DNA of 14,955 bases, taken from the NCBI GenBank assembly GCA_031403315.1, contig JANNTD010000536.1, forward strand, positions 1 through 14,955, written 5' to 3'. The stretch's first letter is position 1; every line of letters starts with the position of its first letter. A program made the translations under genes and the position numbers. Shown here in pieces: positions 7,577 to 14,577 of this stretch. Under the pieces are notes generated by a model that did no database searches, was not told the origin of the DNA, and saw only the letters and a program-made list of their open reading frames with translations. Source of the stretch: DASYDU01 sp031403315. Lineage in GTDB: Bacteria > Planctomycetota > Planctomycetia > Pirellulales > Lacipirellulaceae.

Positions 7577-8266
7577 CTAGAGGGAATCGCTGGCCGGGAT
7601 GACGAACCGGACGTCGTCGCCCTCCAAGAGCACACGCGGTACGTTTTCGATCCCCTCCAGAGAAACGGTTTGATAGACGACCTTGCTGTCGCTCGGCGTG
7701 GCCGGCGACGACTGTTGCTCTTTCGGAATCACCTGCACCGCGACGATTTTCAGCGTGCTGTTCTGGCGAGTCGATTTCTGATTGGGGTCGATAATCTGCA
7801 GCAGTCGCCGCGTTCGGTCGTCAAAGTTGGCACTCACGGCGATGGTGACGTTGTTTCCGCCTGGATCGAGTCGGCCTTCGTCCTCCGCGCCAGCCACCTG
7901 CTTGAAGCGCTCGCCGACGCTGATCAGCCGGAATGGACCGAGCACCTCGAACTTGGCCAGCTCCAGCGGGGCTTGAATGTCGCGCTGAAAGAACATGTCG
8001 CCACGGGTGTAGTTGCGGGAAGCCTTGAGGCCCAGCAGGATCGCCCGGTTCGCATAGGGAATCAGCGAGGCTTTCAGCTTGTCGGGGTCACCCGGCACCG
8101 GTACCGCCACGAGCACCGCGTCGGTGATTTCTTTTCCCGCGGTGAGATCGGACTTCGCGGCGACAAAGGTCGGCGGCCGCTTCTCGGCGCTGAGCCACAT
8201 CGCGTTGAGTCCCGCCGCGACCAAGGCGAGAACCACTGCCAGAGAAAGCTTTGCCGTATGGCTCAT
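7577..8266 (-). CDS. cpaB: CpaB/RcpC-like Flp pilus assembly protein
   Basis: The 229-residue product has one N-terminal hydrophobic segment (about 7-25) and then an SAF-like stretch (TFVAAKSDLTAGKEITDAVL at 33-52). A beta-rich region with GERF (118-121), NNVTIAVSANFDDRTRRLL (138-156) and IVAVQVIP (174-181) follows the CpaB/RcpC pattern. CpaB proteins sit in the periplasm and are thought to stabilise or gate the secretin. It is slightly shorter than many family members. The ATG has GGAG about 10 bases upstream. It lies 61 bases after the unrecognised membrane protein and 18 bases before cpaF. In most Tad loci a secretin gene (cpaC/rcpA) comes between cpaB and cpaF, and here none does. Confidence 0.85.
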   Translation of the reverse strand: MSHTAKLSLAVVLALVAAGLNAMWLSAEKRPPTFVAAKSDLTAGKEITDAVLVAVPVPGDPDKLKASLIPYANRAILLGLKASRNYTRGDMFFQRDIQAPLELAKFEVLGPFRLISVGERFKQVAGAEDEGRLDPGGNNVTIAVSANFDDRTRRLLQIIDPNQKSTRQNSTLKIVAVQVIPKEQQSSPATPSDSKVVYQTVSLEGIENVPRVLLEGDDVRFVIPASDSL

Positions 8267-8327
8267 GCGTCAATCTCCAAGAACTGCGTCTATCTCCAAG
8301 ATCAGTGCCGATCCAGCACCAGGAATA

Positions 8328-9227
8328 TCAAGGACTAGTATTCTCGGGACTCGGCGTGCGAACAAGCATCAAGTTTTTGAGCGGGCCCTGCGAATTGGCC
8401 GACCAGACGTAAATCACTTCGTCGCCGCGGGCACAGAGGTAGCTGAAATCGTCGGGGCCGCCCAGGCCGCTCGGGCGCGCCTCCCAACCAGCATCTTGCC
8501 ATGCGGCGAGCAGTTCCTCTGCACTGGCTTCCAGCGAGACGAATTCCATCAGCAATTGGCCGCCGTCGCCATGTCGGCTGCCACTGCGCCGAGCACCGGC
8601 GGGAAGCGGCACCAGGTGTTGGTCCGAGGCGCTGGAATTTTCTGCCGCCAGTCGCGGCGTGAACTCGAAGAGCTGCCACGTCTCGCCGTTCTGTGGATAG
8701 GCTACGGCGAGTGCCACCGTCTTCGGCCGTCCCGCCACCAGGCGCGAGATCAATTCCGCTTTCAAGTCGCGACGATCGAGCAGGTAGACTTGATTGCCAG
8801 CGCGCTCGACCGGTCGAATCTGCAACGTTTCAATGAGATCGATGAGCTCTGGGTCGGTATCCGGAAGCGGCCGGTCGCTTGCTTCAGCGGGCTGCGCGGC
8901 CAAGGCCTCGAAACGGGCCGCGATGTCTTTGTTGTCGACAAAATCCGACCTGAGATTCCAATCCAATTCGTCGAACGACCACAGCCCGGCGAGCGGCATC
9001 GCGGCGGCCAGCGGGTTCTCGTCGCCGGCTTCGAGTTGGGCGGCGCTCACCGGCTGAGTCGCCGCGCGCCGCTCGGCCCACAACCGGCCGAAGCCAAAGG
9101 CCAAGTAACAGGCGGCCGCCACCACCAACGCGGTCAGCGCGAAGCGAAAAGAGCGAACGACGAAACTCCCGCTTGTGCCAAACGGCGCGTGAGCGATCGA
9201 CTGCGGCGTTGCTTGCGAGTCGTTCAT
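8328..9227 (-). CDS. Unrecognised single-pass membrane protein within the Tad operon
   Basis: I place the start at the ATG of 9227-9225 (MNDSQATPQS, 299 residues). It overlaps the TGA of the upstream gene as ATGA, the same coupling seen elsewhere in this operon. A longer frame from 9245 adds only six residues. There is one hydrophobic segment at about 27-46 after a short cytoplasmic tail; the rest should lie outside the inner membrane. No known motif is recognised. The C-terminal part (ASAEELLAAWQDAGW, then GPDDFSYLCARGDEVIYVWS) looks like a compact alpha/beta domain. Its place between the TadE-like gene and cpaB suggests an envelope component of pilus assembly, perhaps filling part of the role of a missing canonical gene; this is context only. 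Confidence 0.72.
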   Translation of the reverse strand: MNDSQATPQSIAHAPFGTSGSFVVRSFRFALTALVVAAACYLAFGFGRLWAERRAATQPVSAAQLEAGDENPLAAAMPLAGLWSFDELDWNLRSDFVDNKDIAARFEALAAQPAEASDRPLPDTDPELIDLIETLQIRPVERAGNQVYLLDRRDLKAELISRLVAGRPKTVALAVAYPQNGETWQLFEFTPRLAAENSSASDQHLVPLPAGARRSGSRHGDGGQLLMEFVSLEASAEELLAAWQDAGWEARPSGLGGPDDFSYLCARGDEVIYVWSANSQGPLKNLMLVRTPSPENTSP

Positions 9228-10225
9228 ATACTCAGCTGATCCCACATGTCGACCCCCAGTGCGTCCAGCTCCGCGGCCGTGTCGAGGAACTCCGCCTCGA
9301 GTCTCTGGTAGGTGATTTTCTTCAAATCGATTGTGCGCTGCATTTGTGCGAGCTCTTCCTGCAACTTCTTTTTCTTTTCCTCGTCTGTTTCTTGTTGAGA
9401 CACTAGGAACTTCTTCACGCGCTCTGCCTGGAGTTTGATGATCTCGTCATTGGTCGCTTTCAACTTGCCGCGGACGGGCTGCACCACGCCGGCTCGGGGC
9501 CCGATCAATTCGATCCGCCCGCCCAAGTCTTTGTATTTTTCTTTCTGCAGCTTGATCGCTCCCTCACGCTGCTTTTCGGTATCTTCTTTCGCTTGGTCGG
9601 GCGTTTTGCCATCGGGGCCGGGGCCGGTGCCGCCGCCGGAATCGGGCGAGGAAGTCCCATCGTCTTTGCCGACGGTGGAGGGAGCATTTTCGGCTTCTTT
9701 CTGGACGCCGCCGCCGAGTTTCTTGACGGCGCCGAGCGGATTGTCGATCTGCGTGAGCCAATCCAAGACGTTGCCGCCCATGCCCACCGCGGCCGCAACC
9801 GCCATCAATTTGAAATCCGGCGGTTTGTCGAGTTTCAGGGCCTCAAAATCCCACGAACCCGCCAGGATCGTATGCGAACCCTCGGGGCCCGGCAGCGCGT
9901 TGAAGATCGGACTGACCTCGACCTTCTTGCTCGCCTTCTCGGTGACGTAGTCGGATTTCTGATCGTAGAAGCCTGTCAGGACGGGAAAATAGAGCGGCTT
10001 GCCCGAGGCGTCTTTGAACCGTTGCTTCCAGGTGCTGTTGCGGGCTTGGACGAGCACTTCGGTCTGGCCGATCACGGAAAAGCCGAGCCAGGTGATCGCG
10101 ACCATCAACAGCAGCAGCACCGGCAGCGCCATCACAAACTCGAGCGTCGCGATGCCGGCGCGAGTTGCGGGGTTTGTCGGCAAATGTTTCGAATGGTCTC
10201 GCATGGCGCAAAGGCTTTCTGACAC
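9224..10225 (-). CDS. TadE-like pseudopilin with long C-terminal coiled coil
   Basis: The 333-residue product has a prepilin-type N-terminus: basic leader, Gly24, then IATLEFVMALPVLLLLM with Glu at mature position +5 and Phe at +6, followed by a hydrophobic segment to about residue 50. This is the TadE family pattern and a predicted substrate of the CpaA/TadV peptidase. The segment TEVLVQARNSTWKQ (55-68) is also TadE-like. Beyond it the protein is unusual: a Gly/Pro/Asp-rich linker (about 186-212) and a charged helical coiled coil (about 213-325, for example DEEKKKKLQEELAQMQRTID). TadE proteins are usually 130-200 residues. A second Met at residue 8 is an alternative start. It lies 89 bases after the TadG-like gene and overlaps the next gene by four bases. 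Confidence 0.82.
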   Translation of the reverse strand: MSESLCAMRDHSKHLPTNPATRAGIATLEFVMALPVLLLLMVAITWLGFSVIGQTEVLVQARNSTWKQRFKDASGKPLYFPVLTGFYDQKSDYVTEKASKKVEVSPIFNALPGPEGSHTILAGSWDFEALKLDKPPDFKLMAVAAAVGMGGNVLDWLTQIDNPLGAVKKLGGGVQKEAENAPSTVGKDDGTSSPDSGGGTGPGPDGKTPDQAKEDTEKQREGAIKLQKEKYKDLGGRIELIGPRAGVVQPVRGKLKATNDEIIKLQAERVKKFLVSQQETDEEKKKKLQEELAQMQRTIDLKKITYQRLEAEFLDTAAELDALGVDMWDQLSI

Positions 10226-10314
10226 TCAATACGGCAGGATCGGAGTTGTGTTACAGGTGAAATCGTGTTGCTGCGGAGTTCGCGTCAATTGGCCTTCTTT
10301 CAATTGGCCGTTTT

Positions 10315-12591
10315 TCAATGCGTTATCATCTTGTCGAAGAACAAGAGCGACCAGCCGACGTTTTCGCCCATTTCGCGGGACTCGATCACGGCAGCCGGGA
10401 TCGCAGGCGTGAGCCGACTCTTCGTGACCGGCATTAGCTTGGCCTGCCAATTGAGCTTTGCGCCGGCCTTCCCCAAAAACGCGGCGTCCTGCGAAAAGAT
10501 GTCCCACGGCCACTTGGCGGTCGCCGAGACGCTCGCCGGCGCGCCCCATTCGGGCGGCGACGCGATCGGATCCCAATTCAGCGTATCCCAGCCAACCTTC
10601 GGCTGGATCGTCGACTTTACGTTTGGATTGTCGGTCGGCGCCTGCTGCTGCGTGTTGCCGTTGTAGTAAATCGCCTGGGCAAAGGTCGTCATGCCGTTCT
10701 TGCTGGCGATCGGATAGATCACCGGCGAAAACAGCGGCTTCATCTCGCGCTGCGTCATCGCCACGAGCGTGAACATCTCCTCGGCCATTTTCTTGCCGTC
10801 CGTGGTGTCCTTGGTCCACACCTCGTCGCCTTTGCGAACGCGGGGAGCGCCCGGCTTCCGAGGCGCGGGAGCCACTTTCGGGTCGAATGTTTCCACCATC
10901 AAGTACATCTGCAGCGGTTCGACGTTGGCATCCTTTTTCCACTCGCCCTTGTTCTTCTGTCCGCTGACTTTCGTGAAGCGAAAGCCGCTGCGGAACTTCC
11001 ACGCCTTGGTGAGCGTGTAGCGATTGGTCCACTTTTTGAAGTGATCGGCTGCGCCCGACCGTTCGAGGTGCTCCTCAAACAGCTTGAGGATCGGCGACCG
11101 AAATCCGTCGACATACGGATAGGTAGCCCGTACCCATTGGGTGGTACGCTCTTCGGCCTGGCTCATCTTGGCGAGCGCCAAGTGGGCGCGATTGGCGCTG
11201 ATGTTGCCCGAGCCCGGGGGCGCCTGCTCCAGGCTGGCGATCGTCTCGCGCATCTGTTTCTCTTCCGCTTCCAGCTTCTGGAGATCCTTGATCCGCTCCT
11301 GAATCAGCTTTTCCTTTTCGGCAATGTTGGCCGCGATTTTTTTCTTCTCTTCGTTGAAGGCCGTGGTCTCCGGCGGGGTGACGCCCGTGCGCGACTTGAG
11401 ATCGTCGACTTCGGCATCCAAGCCCTTCAGGACCTCGACCTGCTTCCGCAGTTGCTCGATGCGTTTGCGAATCTTCGCTTTTTTCTCGTTGATCTCGTCG
11501 AAGACTTTTTGCAGCTGGTCGTCTTTGTCTTCGGTCGCTAGGTCGTCGTTGCCCCATTCCGGCTCGTCTTTGCCCTCGGGGGTGCCTTTGCCGGACGGCG
11601 GCGATTCGGCCTCGATCGGCATGCGCAAGTTGGCGATCGCCGGATAGGTCGTTGCGGTGGGATAAATCGCCGCGTCCACGCCATAGACCTCGCCCAAGTG
11701 TTCGAGCGTGTCGCGGACCGCGTTGTTGACGACGCCCGATTCGGTGCTGGGTCGATTTTTCGCGCCTTTCGTCGGCCGCCCGGCGAGGAAGTCGCCGTGG
11801 GCGGCGATCGCGGGAATCAGCTTATCTTCGAGCAGATCGACTTTCAGCTTTTTCATCACGCCGCCCGTGGTGACGAGTTTTTCCAATCCGTGCAGAATGA
11901 CATACTCGATGCCGATCTCGACAAGTTGCACGTCCGCCACGCCGTGCGTGATGTAGGCGCCCGCGGCCGACAGATAGCCCCAGGGCGGCGGCACGAGAAA
12001 CAGCCAGTTGGCGAAAAACTTCACCAGCAGCCGCTTCGTGACTGCCTTCTTCAGCACCAGCTTCGAGTCGAAGATCGTGGCAAACGCTTTGTGCTTGGCG
12101 TCATCGCCCTCCTTGGAGACCAATTTCTTGACGATCGACTCGACCAATATCTTGTCGAATTTTCCGGCAACCTCGGTGCCATAGATCGGGTTGCCGCGAA
12201 TGTAAGCCATGTCGGCCAGTTGGCGATTGACTTTGTCGGGGATCTGGCTCTGGGGCGGATAGTCTTCCATTTGAAGATCGGCCTCGGGGCCGCCCAGGCC
12301 TTCGACGACCACGACCAAGCCCGTCACTTCGCCCAACAAATGGTTTGTCGCCGTGACGGCGTTCATGCCGCGGGCCATCCATTGCGCACTCGAGAGGCCG
12401 ATGGCATCGGCCGCGTTCTGCGAGGCGACTTTGGCCGTCACGACGTGGCCCGCGTTGCCGACAAAGCCCGCCAGCACGATCAGGCCCAGGATGGCGATGA
12501 TCGTCACCAGCGTGATCTTGCCGCTGCGCGCGCCGCGAGCGCGGTTCGACCGACTCGCTTTCCGAGCAGGGGTTTTATTCGAGGGTTCCAT
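10315..12591 (-). CDS. tadG: TadG-like pilus assembly protein with central coiled coil
   Basis: The 758-residue product has a basic N-terminus (1-25) and a hydrophobic segment at about 26-47. It then has the TadE/TadG-like junction NAGHVVTAKVASQNAADAIG (46-65), where the family reads a GxxxD/N...R/K..LQ.AADAAALA-type pattern. The rest should lie in the periplasm. A strong coiled coil runs from about 355 to 455 (for example EEKKKIAANIAEKEKLIQER at 414-433). The C-terminal 300 residues are rich in Trp, Pro and Lys. TadG proteins often carry a von Willebrand A domain, but I see no MIDAS motif. The frame starts inside the upstream tadE-like gene (17-base overlap), which indicates translational coupling. 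The tadG assignment rests on the N-terminal 90 residues and context; the rest is lineage-specific. Confidence 0.8.
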   Translation of the reverse strand: MEPSNKTPARKASRSNRARGARSGKITLVTIIAILGLIVLAGFVGNAGHVVTAKVASQNAADAIGLSSAQWMARGMNAVTATNHLLGEVTGLVVVVEGLGGPEADLQMEDYPPQSQIPDKVNRQLADMAYIRGNPIYGTEVAGKFDKILVESIVKKLVSKEGDDAKHKAFATIFDSKLVLKKAVTKRLLVKFFANWLFLVPPPWGYLSAAGAYITHGVADVQLVEIGIEYVILHGLEKLVTTGGVMKKLKVDLLEDKLIPAIAAHGDFLAGRPTKGAKNRPSTESGVVNNAVRDTLEHLGEVYGVDAAIYPTATTYPAIANLRMPIEAESPPSGKGTPEGKDEPEWGNDDLATEDKDDQLQKVFDEINEKKAKIRKRIEQLRKQVEVLKGLDAEVDDLKSRTGVTPPETTAFNEEKKKIAANIAEKEKLIQERIKDLQKLEAEEKQMRETIASLEQAPPGSGNISANRAHLALAKMSQAEERTTQWVRATYPYVDGFRSPILKLFEEHLERSGAADHFKKWTNRYTLTKAWKFRSGFRFTKVSGQKNKGEWKKDANVEPLQMYLMVETFDPKVAPAPRKPGAPRVRKGDEVWTKDTTDGKKMAEEMFTLVAMTQREMKPLFSPVIYPIASKNGMTTFAQAIYYNGNTQQQAPTDNPNVKSTIQPKVGWDTLNWDPIASPPEWGAPASVSATAKWPWDIFSQDAAFLGKAGAKLNWQAKLMPVTKSRLTPAIPAAVIESREMGENVGWSLLFFDKMITH

Positions 12592-13270
12592 AGCCGATAC
12601 CGATGTTCTTCAAGGCGCCGCGCGGGCCTTCGTTGGGGATAGTCGCTTCGGACGTGAGATCGAAATAGTAGCCGCCGTCGGCACCGCGGCGGCCGAGCAG
12701 CATGCCGATGCCAGGAACGTTGAACGGAAATTCGTAGGTGACTTTCGCCGTGATCTCGGCGTCTCCCGTGGCCGGCGGGCCGTCGATCTGCACTTTGACG
12801 TGTCGCAGCGCAAAGGCGTATTTGGTGGTCAAGTACTGCGTCGCAACCGGCTTTTCGGCAAACAGTTGGTACTCGGCGAGGAACGCCGCGCCGTCCATCG
12901 CTGCGTCGCCGATATTGTCCACGTCTCCAGGCAGCGGTGCAGTTTGCGCGATGGACTGCGTGCCGCTGGCAAACGGCACCATCGCCTGGATCGCCGATTT
13001 CTTGGCTTTTTTCTGCGCGTTCTCCCAAGTCGTTGCCGTCGACCACACCGAAGCGCTCCGCACGGCCGCATAGGCGGCGTAGACGGTTCCCAACTTGGCC
13101 GTGAGCATCAGGCAGGTCTCAATGATCAGGCAGATCAAGAGTGCATAGATCGGGATGACCATCACGTATGACAGCGTGTAGGCGGCCCCGTCTTCGTCGC
13201 ACGCGAGTCGGCGCAAGCTTGGCCGACGGATCGGGCGGATATTCGTGGAGTGGAATCGACGTGGGAACAT
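12575..13270 (-). CDS. tadE: TadE-like pilus assembly protein
   Basis: The 231-residue product has a basic leader ending in DEDG (Gly28), then AAYTLSYVMVIPIYALLICL and a hydrophobic segment to about residue 57. This is the TadE layout, although the residue expected to be Glu at +5 is not acidic (Leu33, Ser34). The following TAKLGTVYAAYAAVRSASVW (57-76) matches the TadE pattern in which a helix continues past the membrane. The C-terminal half is beta-rich (FALRHVKVQIDGPPATG, then ITAKVTYEFPFNVPGIG), also usual for the family. An AGGA-type ribosome binding site lies about 8-12 bases before the ATG. The gene follows the 61-aa pseudopilin by 12 bases and overlaps tadG by 17 bases. Confidence 0.85.
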   Translation of the reverse strand: MFPRRFHSTNIRPIRRPSLRRLACDEDGAAYTLSYVMVIPIYALLICLIIETCLMLTAKLGTVYAAYAAVRSASVWSTATTWENAQKKAKKSAIQAMVPFASGTQSIAQTAPLPGDVDNIGDAAMDGAAFLAEYQLFAEKPVATQYLTTKYAFALRHVKVQIDGPPATGDAEITAKVTYEFPFNVPGIGMLLGRRGADGGYYFDLTSEATIPNEGPRGALKNIGIGYGTLE

Positions 13271-13282
13271 GCTCGCGGCTTC

Positions 13283-13468
13283 CTACAAGAAAGGCCAACT
13301 GACCAGGGCGCCGATGGCTTGATAAATCGTGGCACACATCTTGATGCCGAGGAACAACAAGGCCCCGGCCACCGGCAGCATCACCGCAATCGTCATCACG
13401 ACTTCCAAGCTCATCATTCCCTGGCGGCGTGCGACGCTCCGCCGACGGACCGCAAGACTGGTTCTCAT
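13283..13468 (-). CDS. Small prepilin-like protein (61 aa)
   Basis: This short gene starts at an ATG that overlaps the TGA of the prepilin peptidase gene as ATGA. Its 61 residues hold a very basic leader (MRTSLAVRRRSVARRQG), then MMSLEVVMTIAV with Glu22 at +5 relative to a cut after Gly17, and a hydrophobic helix to about residue 44. This is a classic class III/TadE-type prepilin site with almost no periplasmic domain. It is probably a minor pilin or TadF-like pseudopilin processed by the peptidase encoded just upstream. Real-gene status is supported by the overlap, the 12-base gap to the next gene and the exact motif. Confidence 0.82.
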   Translation of the reverse strand: MRTSLAVRRRSVARRQGMMSLEVVMTIAVMLPVAGALLFLGIKMCATIYQAIGALVSWPFL

Positions 13469-14208
13469 GACGGCACAAGCTCCAAGACTACGAGTAGCGT
13501 CCCGATGGCAAAATACGGGCCCAACGGAATTGGCCGCATCAATAGTGCGCTATCGGTGGTTGTCGGCGGAAACGGCCAGAGCGGACCCAGCCCGTTGCCG
13601 ATGGTTCGCCCGGCGGCTTTCAGCAGTGCCAGCGGGCCGTTGTTGTAGATCGTCCATAAAATGATCGCCACGGCGGCGACGATATAGCTATAGGCCACCG
13701 CAAACAGGCCCTGGTGCATTCCCAAGAGCGCGCCAATCGCGGTGGCCAATTTGACATCTCCAGCGCCGCTGCCAGACAAGCGATAACCGAACAGCGTGAT
13801 CACGAAGCACACGGCCGCCCCGCCAAGGCATTGGCCGATTCCGACGCCGCCGAGCAACTGAGGTCCGACGATGTCCGCGCGTCCGAATGCCGCCGCCGTC
13901 CCGTCACCGCTCGCCAGCAGCGTCGCCACGAGGTTGATCGCCAGCGCCCACAGCAGCGCCGAATAAGTGGCCCAGTTGTAGATCTTGTGGCGGTTGAGAT
14001 CGGTCACCGCGGCGGCGGCCAGCACGGCCACGAGTACGAACCCGGCGAGCGTACCCAGCCAACTCGCTTGGGACTGCCACGCCAGGCACCAGACCGGGCC
14101 AACCACCAGCGGCAAAGCCAACGCAACCGACCAGCAGATTTGTTTTGACGTAAGCAATGCGGGCGAAGCAACACCGCGTTTCGCTGCGATAGTACGAACA
14201 GAAATCAT
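13465..14208 (-). CDS. cpaA: CpaA/TadV-type prepilin peptidase (A24 aspartic protease)
   Basis: The 247-residue membrane protein is the peptidase that removes leaders from Flp pilins and pseudopilins at the inner membrane. The two catalytic aspartates are visible: Asp70 in AAVTDLNRHKIYN (66-78) and Asp151 in the GxGD motif GSGAGDVKLATAIG (146-159). Hydrophobic segments lie at about 26-42, 50-68, 81-98, 117-140, 153-188 and 228-245. It lacks the N-terminal methyltransferase domain of PilD, as is normal for TadV/CpaA. It is the first gene of the main operon, after a repeat-bearing spacer and the pilin terminator. No strong ribosome binding site precedes the chosen ATG (only GGTGGC nearby), so the exact start is less sure. 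Its stop overlaps the next start. Confidence 0.93.
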   Translation of the reverse strand: MISVRTIAAKRGVASPALLTSKQICWSVALALPLVVGPVWCLAWQSQASWLGTLAGFVLVAVLAAAAVTDLNRHKIYNWATYSALLWALAINLVATLLASGDGTAAAFGRADIVGPQLLGGVGIGQCLGGAAVCFVITLFGYRLSGSGAGDVKLATAIGALLGMHQGLFAVAYSYIVAAVAIILWTIYNNGPLALLKAAGRTIGNGLGPLWPFPPTTTDSALLMRPIPLGPYFAIGTLLVVLELVPS

Positions 14209-14255
14209 GGCGCCACCAGCCGAATAAAGGAAGTCCCGCAGGAAATAAAGATCCC

Positions 14256-14349
14256 AGAGCGCGTTTCGTGTAACTGTAGCGGATTTTTCGTCGCTTGAGC
14301 TTTGAAATTACGAGTAAATGACCGCTACACGTCCGTGCGACTCGCACTA
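14256..14349. repeat. 94-bp hairpin/MITE-like element, copy 2
   Basis: Second copy of the element at 2875-2968, in the same orientation and exactly the same length. Its inner stem is one pair longer than in copy 1 (TGTAGCGG/CCGCTACA). It occupies most of the spacer between the pilin terminator and the peptidase start, so any promoter for the main operon must lie within or beside it. Conserved ends with a drifting middle fit a folded element rather than a coding sequence, although both copies read as RVARTCS...RYSY(M/T)KRAL on the - strand. Confidence 0.8.
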
Positions 14350-14352
14350 AAC

Positions 14353-14398
14353 AAAATCAGGTGGCCGCGGCGAGCCTGATGCTTGCCGGGCCACCTGA
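14353..14398 (-). terminator. Strong intrinsic terminator after the pilin gene
   Basis: On the - strand, TCAGGTGGCC (14398-14389) pairs perfectly with GGCCACCTGA (14366-14357). An inner stem of eight pairs with one mismatch closes a five-base loop. The hairpin is followed at once by TTTTGTTT (14356 downward). It begins about 20 bases after the pilin stop codon. It would separate high-level pilin transcription from the assembly genes, a common arrangement in Tad loci. Confidence 0.85.
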
Positions 14399-14418
14399 CG
14401 GGGGAGAGTTTTCAAGTC

Positions 14419-14577
14419 TTAGAGCGAGATGTCTTGGCCCTTGAGGGCTTCCCACTTCTCGCCCATCCACTCGACTGCCTGGCTGCCGACAGTCGAGGCG
14501 GCCACCATGATCATGCCGGCGATGGCGATAATCATCACGACTTGCAGGGCTTCGAGGCCTTCTTCGTTGCTGTGGCC
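14419..14577 (-). CDS. flp: Flp-type pilin, 5' end missing
   Basis: The visible part encodes GHSNEEG, then LEALQVVMIIAIAGMIMVAA and a short amphipathic tail ending in KGQDISL. This is a Flp-family prepilin: cut after Gly, a hydrophobic helix and a mature length of about 45 residues. The +5 residue is Gln rather than Glu, and Glu sits at +2; I associate this GLEALQVVM variant with planctomycete Flp pilins. The frame stays open upstream to an ATG at 14691, but those 38 extra residues are the antisense of the cysteine-repeat DNA, and no in-frame ATG, GTG or TTG lies between about 14584 and the EEG motif. The native leader and start codon therefore appear to be lost at a junction near 14566-14584. 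Its own terminator follows. Confidence 0.85.
   Translation of the reverse strand, partial: GHSNEEGLEALQVVMIIAIAGMIMVAASTVGSQAVEWMGEKWEALKGQDISL

Noticed and set aside
2180..8338. A + strand open frame of 2052 codons
   Set aside because: It runs exactly antisense to six genes (the secreted protein, FHA-TM, TadC, TadB, FHA-CpaF, CpaB) with clear family motifs on the other strand. Its translation is biased to Arg, His, Gln, Asp and Val with no domain, typical of the mirror frame of high-GC3 genes.
9593..10222. 209-codon + strand frame opposite the 333-aa TadE-like gene
   Set aside because: Antisense shadow of a gene with a clear prepilin-type N-terminus.
11698..12642. 314-codon + strand frame opposite the TadG-like gene
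   Set aside because: Antisense shadow: the opposite frame has a membrane anchor and TadE/G-like motif and is coupled to its neighbour.
13904..14347. 147-codon - strand frame beginning RVARTCS
   Set aside because: Its first part is the translated 94-bp repeat and the rest overlaps the prepilin peptidase in another frame.
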